Below are positions 62,806 through 64,000 of a stretch of 64,000 nucleotides of DNA, in pieces. A program made the position numbers and the translations under genes. The notes below the pieces were generated by a model. That model was not told the DNA's origin. It made no database searches and saw nothing but the letters and a program-made list of their open reading frames with translations. Source of the stretch: Glutamicibacter sp. B1 (GTDB lineage: Bacteria > Actinomycetota > Actinomycetes > Actinomycetales > Micrococcaceae). The stretch lies in the NCBI RefSeq assembly GCF_039602135.1, contig NZ_CP125942.1, positions 3,472,001 to 3,536,000 of the forward strand. Reading direction: 5' to 3'. Each line of letters starts with the position of its first letter. Within the stretch, counting starts at the first letter, position 1.

Positions 62806-62825
62806 TTAGTTGGTGCACCAACTAA
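62806..62825. promoter_or_regulatory. MarR-type operator palindrome
   Basis: TTAGTTGGTGCACCAACTAA is a perfect 20-bp palindrome between the MarR stop codon and the 85-residue gene. The TTGGTG/CACCAA arms resemble MarR-family sites such as that of Corynebacterium RosR. Confidence 0.75.
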
Positions 62826-62833
62826 ATTTTTAA

Positions 62834-63295
62834 TCACACCTTCGGAGCGTTTCCACCGGCGTCAATCAAGTGATCTAAAATCCCTCTGAGCTCAACAACT
62901 TCCTTCTCGGATAGCTGCAGCCGCGCCATCATCTCCACGGGCACGTTCAATGCGTCCTTGCGAAGTTCTGCACCCTTGGCAGTGGGTTGCAGGATAACCG
63001 CCCGTTCATCTTGCGGGTTTTTGGCTTTGTCCACCAGCCCGGCAGCTTCCAGCCTTTTCACCAAAGGCGACAGGGTTCCAGGATCTAGATGCAACTGCTC
63101 ACTGAGTTCACGAGCACTCATCGGCCCTGAGTCCCACAACGCCAGCATCACCAAATACTGCGGATGTGTCAGACCCAAAGGGTCCAGCACAGGCTTGTAG
63201 GCGGAAATCACCGTTCTCGAAGCGACCGCTAGACCAAAGCACACTTGTCTTTCCAGTTTGAGAAGATCCTCGGCCTGTTGGCTCATACCGTCCAC
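62834..63295 (-). CDS. ohrR: MarR-family regulator, OhrR-like
   Basis: A 153-residue winged-helix repressor. 'LLKLERQVCFGLAVASRTV' carries the N-terminal Cys (about residue 19) that senses peroxides in OhrR proteins, and the wing region 'LEAAGLVDKAKNPQDERAVILQPT' is typical. 'YLVMLALWDSGPMSARELSEQLHLDPGTLSPLVKRL' is the recognition helix region. The start is a GTG with AAGGAG upstream, although an ATG three codons later is possible. No ohr gene is adjacent; the neighbours are an 85-residue unknown and a divergent pirin. The target palindrome is on the downstream side. Confidence 0.87.
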   Translation of the reverse strand: MDGMSQQAEDLLKLERQVCFGLAVASRTVISAYKPVLDPLGLTHPQYLVMLALWDSGPMSARELSEQLHLDPGTLSPLVKRLEAAGLVDKAKNPQDERAVILQPTAKGAELRKDALNVPVEMMARLQLSEKEVVELRGILDHLIDAGGNAPKV

Positions 63296-63400
63296 GTTGC
63301 TGCAAACTCCTTAAATGGGACACTACCGGTGTATCGATCGTACCCCTGTCTTGAACAGTTTCTTGTGGCCAAAATTTTGCGCAGTGCATAACCTTGGCAC

Positions 63401-64000
63401 ATGAGCAATCTGGAGCACAGCCCCGCTGAAATCGACTGTTGCAAAGTCGCGTCCCACGCTGAGGTTGAAATCCTCACTCCCCGTGAAGTCCCCTTGGGCG
63501 GCCCACGCGCCATGACAGTCTTCCGCACCCTGCCGCAAAAGCAACGCAGCCTCATTGGCGCATGGTGCTTCCTGGACCACTATGGTCCCGACGACGTTAA
63601 AGCCACCGGTGGCATGAACGTTCCACGCCACCCACATACCGGCCTACAAACTGTCTCATGGTTGTTCACTGGAGGAATCAACCACTTGGATTCGGCAGGG
63701 TTCAAAGCCACCGTGCGTCCTGGCGAGGTTAACCTCATGACCGCCGGACATGGCATTAGCCATTCAGAAATTCTCACAGATGACACCACCATCTTGCATG
63801 GTGCCCAGCTGTGGACTGCGTTGCCAGACCACGCTCGAAACATGGAACATACTTTTGAGAACTACCGGCCCGAGCCTCTTCACGGTGACAACTGGTCAAT
63901 CTCGGTATTCCTGGGCAGTTATGAAATCGCCGGACAACGATCCACGTCCCCGGTCATCACCCACACCGAACTCGGTGGCGCGGAACTACGTTTGGCACCG
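63401..64000 (+). CDS. Pirin family protein, 5' part
   Basis: The gene is open to the right edge (200 codons seen). The N-terminal cupin is recognisable: 'PLGGPRAMTVFRTLPQKQRSLIGAWCFLDHYGP', 'MNVPRHPHTGLQTVSWLFTG' with the metal-binding His pair, and 'VNLMTAGHGISHSEI'. Pirins are iron-binding cupins with quercetinase or redox-linked regulatory roles. It is divergent from the OhrR-like regulator, so oxidative control is possible. The C-terminal cupin lies beyond the window. Confidence 0.9.
   Translation, partial: MSNLEHSPAEIDCCKVASHAEVEILTPREVPLGGPRAMTVFRTLPQKQRSLIGAWCFLDHYGPDDVKATGGMNVPRHPHTGLQTVSWLFTGGINHLDSAGFKATVRPGEVNLMTAGHGISHSEILTDDTTILHGAQLWTALPDHARNMEHTFENYRPEPLHGDNWSISVFLGSYEIAGQRSTSPVITHTELGGAELRLAP

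Noticed and set aside
1..64000. tRNA, rRNA, CRISPR array, insertion sequence or prophage
   Set aside because: Looked for on both strands by eye; no spaced direct repeats, transposase motifs or tRNA-like cloverleaf sequences were recognised. A dedicated tRNA or Infernal scan would be decisive.

Overview
The window looks like a chromosomal segment of a high-GC Gram-positive actinobacterium. My best guess is the Micrococcaceae (Arthrobacter / Glutamicibacter group). The reasons are the moderately high GC content, frequent GTG and TTG starts, a Corynebacterium-like myo-inositol (iol) gene order with a GntR-type regulator, an ROK glucokinase, and large clusters for sugar catabolism. I see no rRNA, tRNA, CRISPR array, insertion sequence or phage gene.

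Layout. (1) 0-6.3 kb: a cut-off DMT exporter with a divergent XRE-cupin regulator, a Tat-lipoprotein of the intradiol dioxygenase family, a Gfo/Idh oxidoreductase, an alpha/beta hydrolase, a condensation-domain/GNAT fusion, and a RelB/RelE-type toxin-antitoxin locus whose toxin is interrupted by an amber codon. (2) 6.3-6.8 kb: no gene recognised. (3) 6.8-19.5 kb, all on the minus strand: a LacI regulator (AraR-like), then araB-araD-araA, then a monosaccharide ABC transporter followed by galM-galT-galK. Two near-identical palindromes (TGTTAGCGCTAACA core) precede araB and the transporter, so arabinose and galactose use are probably one regulon. (4) 19.7-49.1 kb: a large island for inositol and related polyols. 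It holds an eight-gene iol operon (iolC, Cgl0159-like aldolase, iolD, iolA, iolE, iolG, iolH, one more TIM-barrel protein), iolB next to a GntR regulator (IolR-like), two paralogous IolT-type symporters, an inositol-type ABC transporter, and several satellite modules. Each satellite pairs a Gfo/Idh dehydrogenase with a TIM-barrel isomerase, a LacI regulator, or both.

(5) 49.2-52.3 kb: a RutE-like nitroreductase, an MFS exporter and a ROK sugar kinase. (6) 52.3-56.2 kb: a urate degradation operon (OHCU decarboxylase, HIU hydrolase, uricase, NCS2 permease) divergent from a small unknown protein. (7) 56.5-64 kb: a TetR regulator divergent from an internally duplicated membrane protein, an AEC transporter, an SDR/SnoaL pair, an AHSA1-like protein, an 85-residue unknown protein, an OhrR-like MarR regulator and a cut-off pirin.

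The most striking structure is regulatory. An operator close to TTTGTCCTGACAAA recurs before the GntR gene, an iolT gene, the iolC operon and the 21.7 kb TIM/iolG pair, tying the island into one IolR-type regulon. Separate LacI-type palindromes mark the satellite modules. One LacI protein (26.9-27.9 kb) has lost three residues in its recognition helix. The 26.9-40.3 kb part of the island is visibly richer in GC than its flanks, and the change falls inside iolA, which suggests a mosaic origin.
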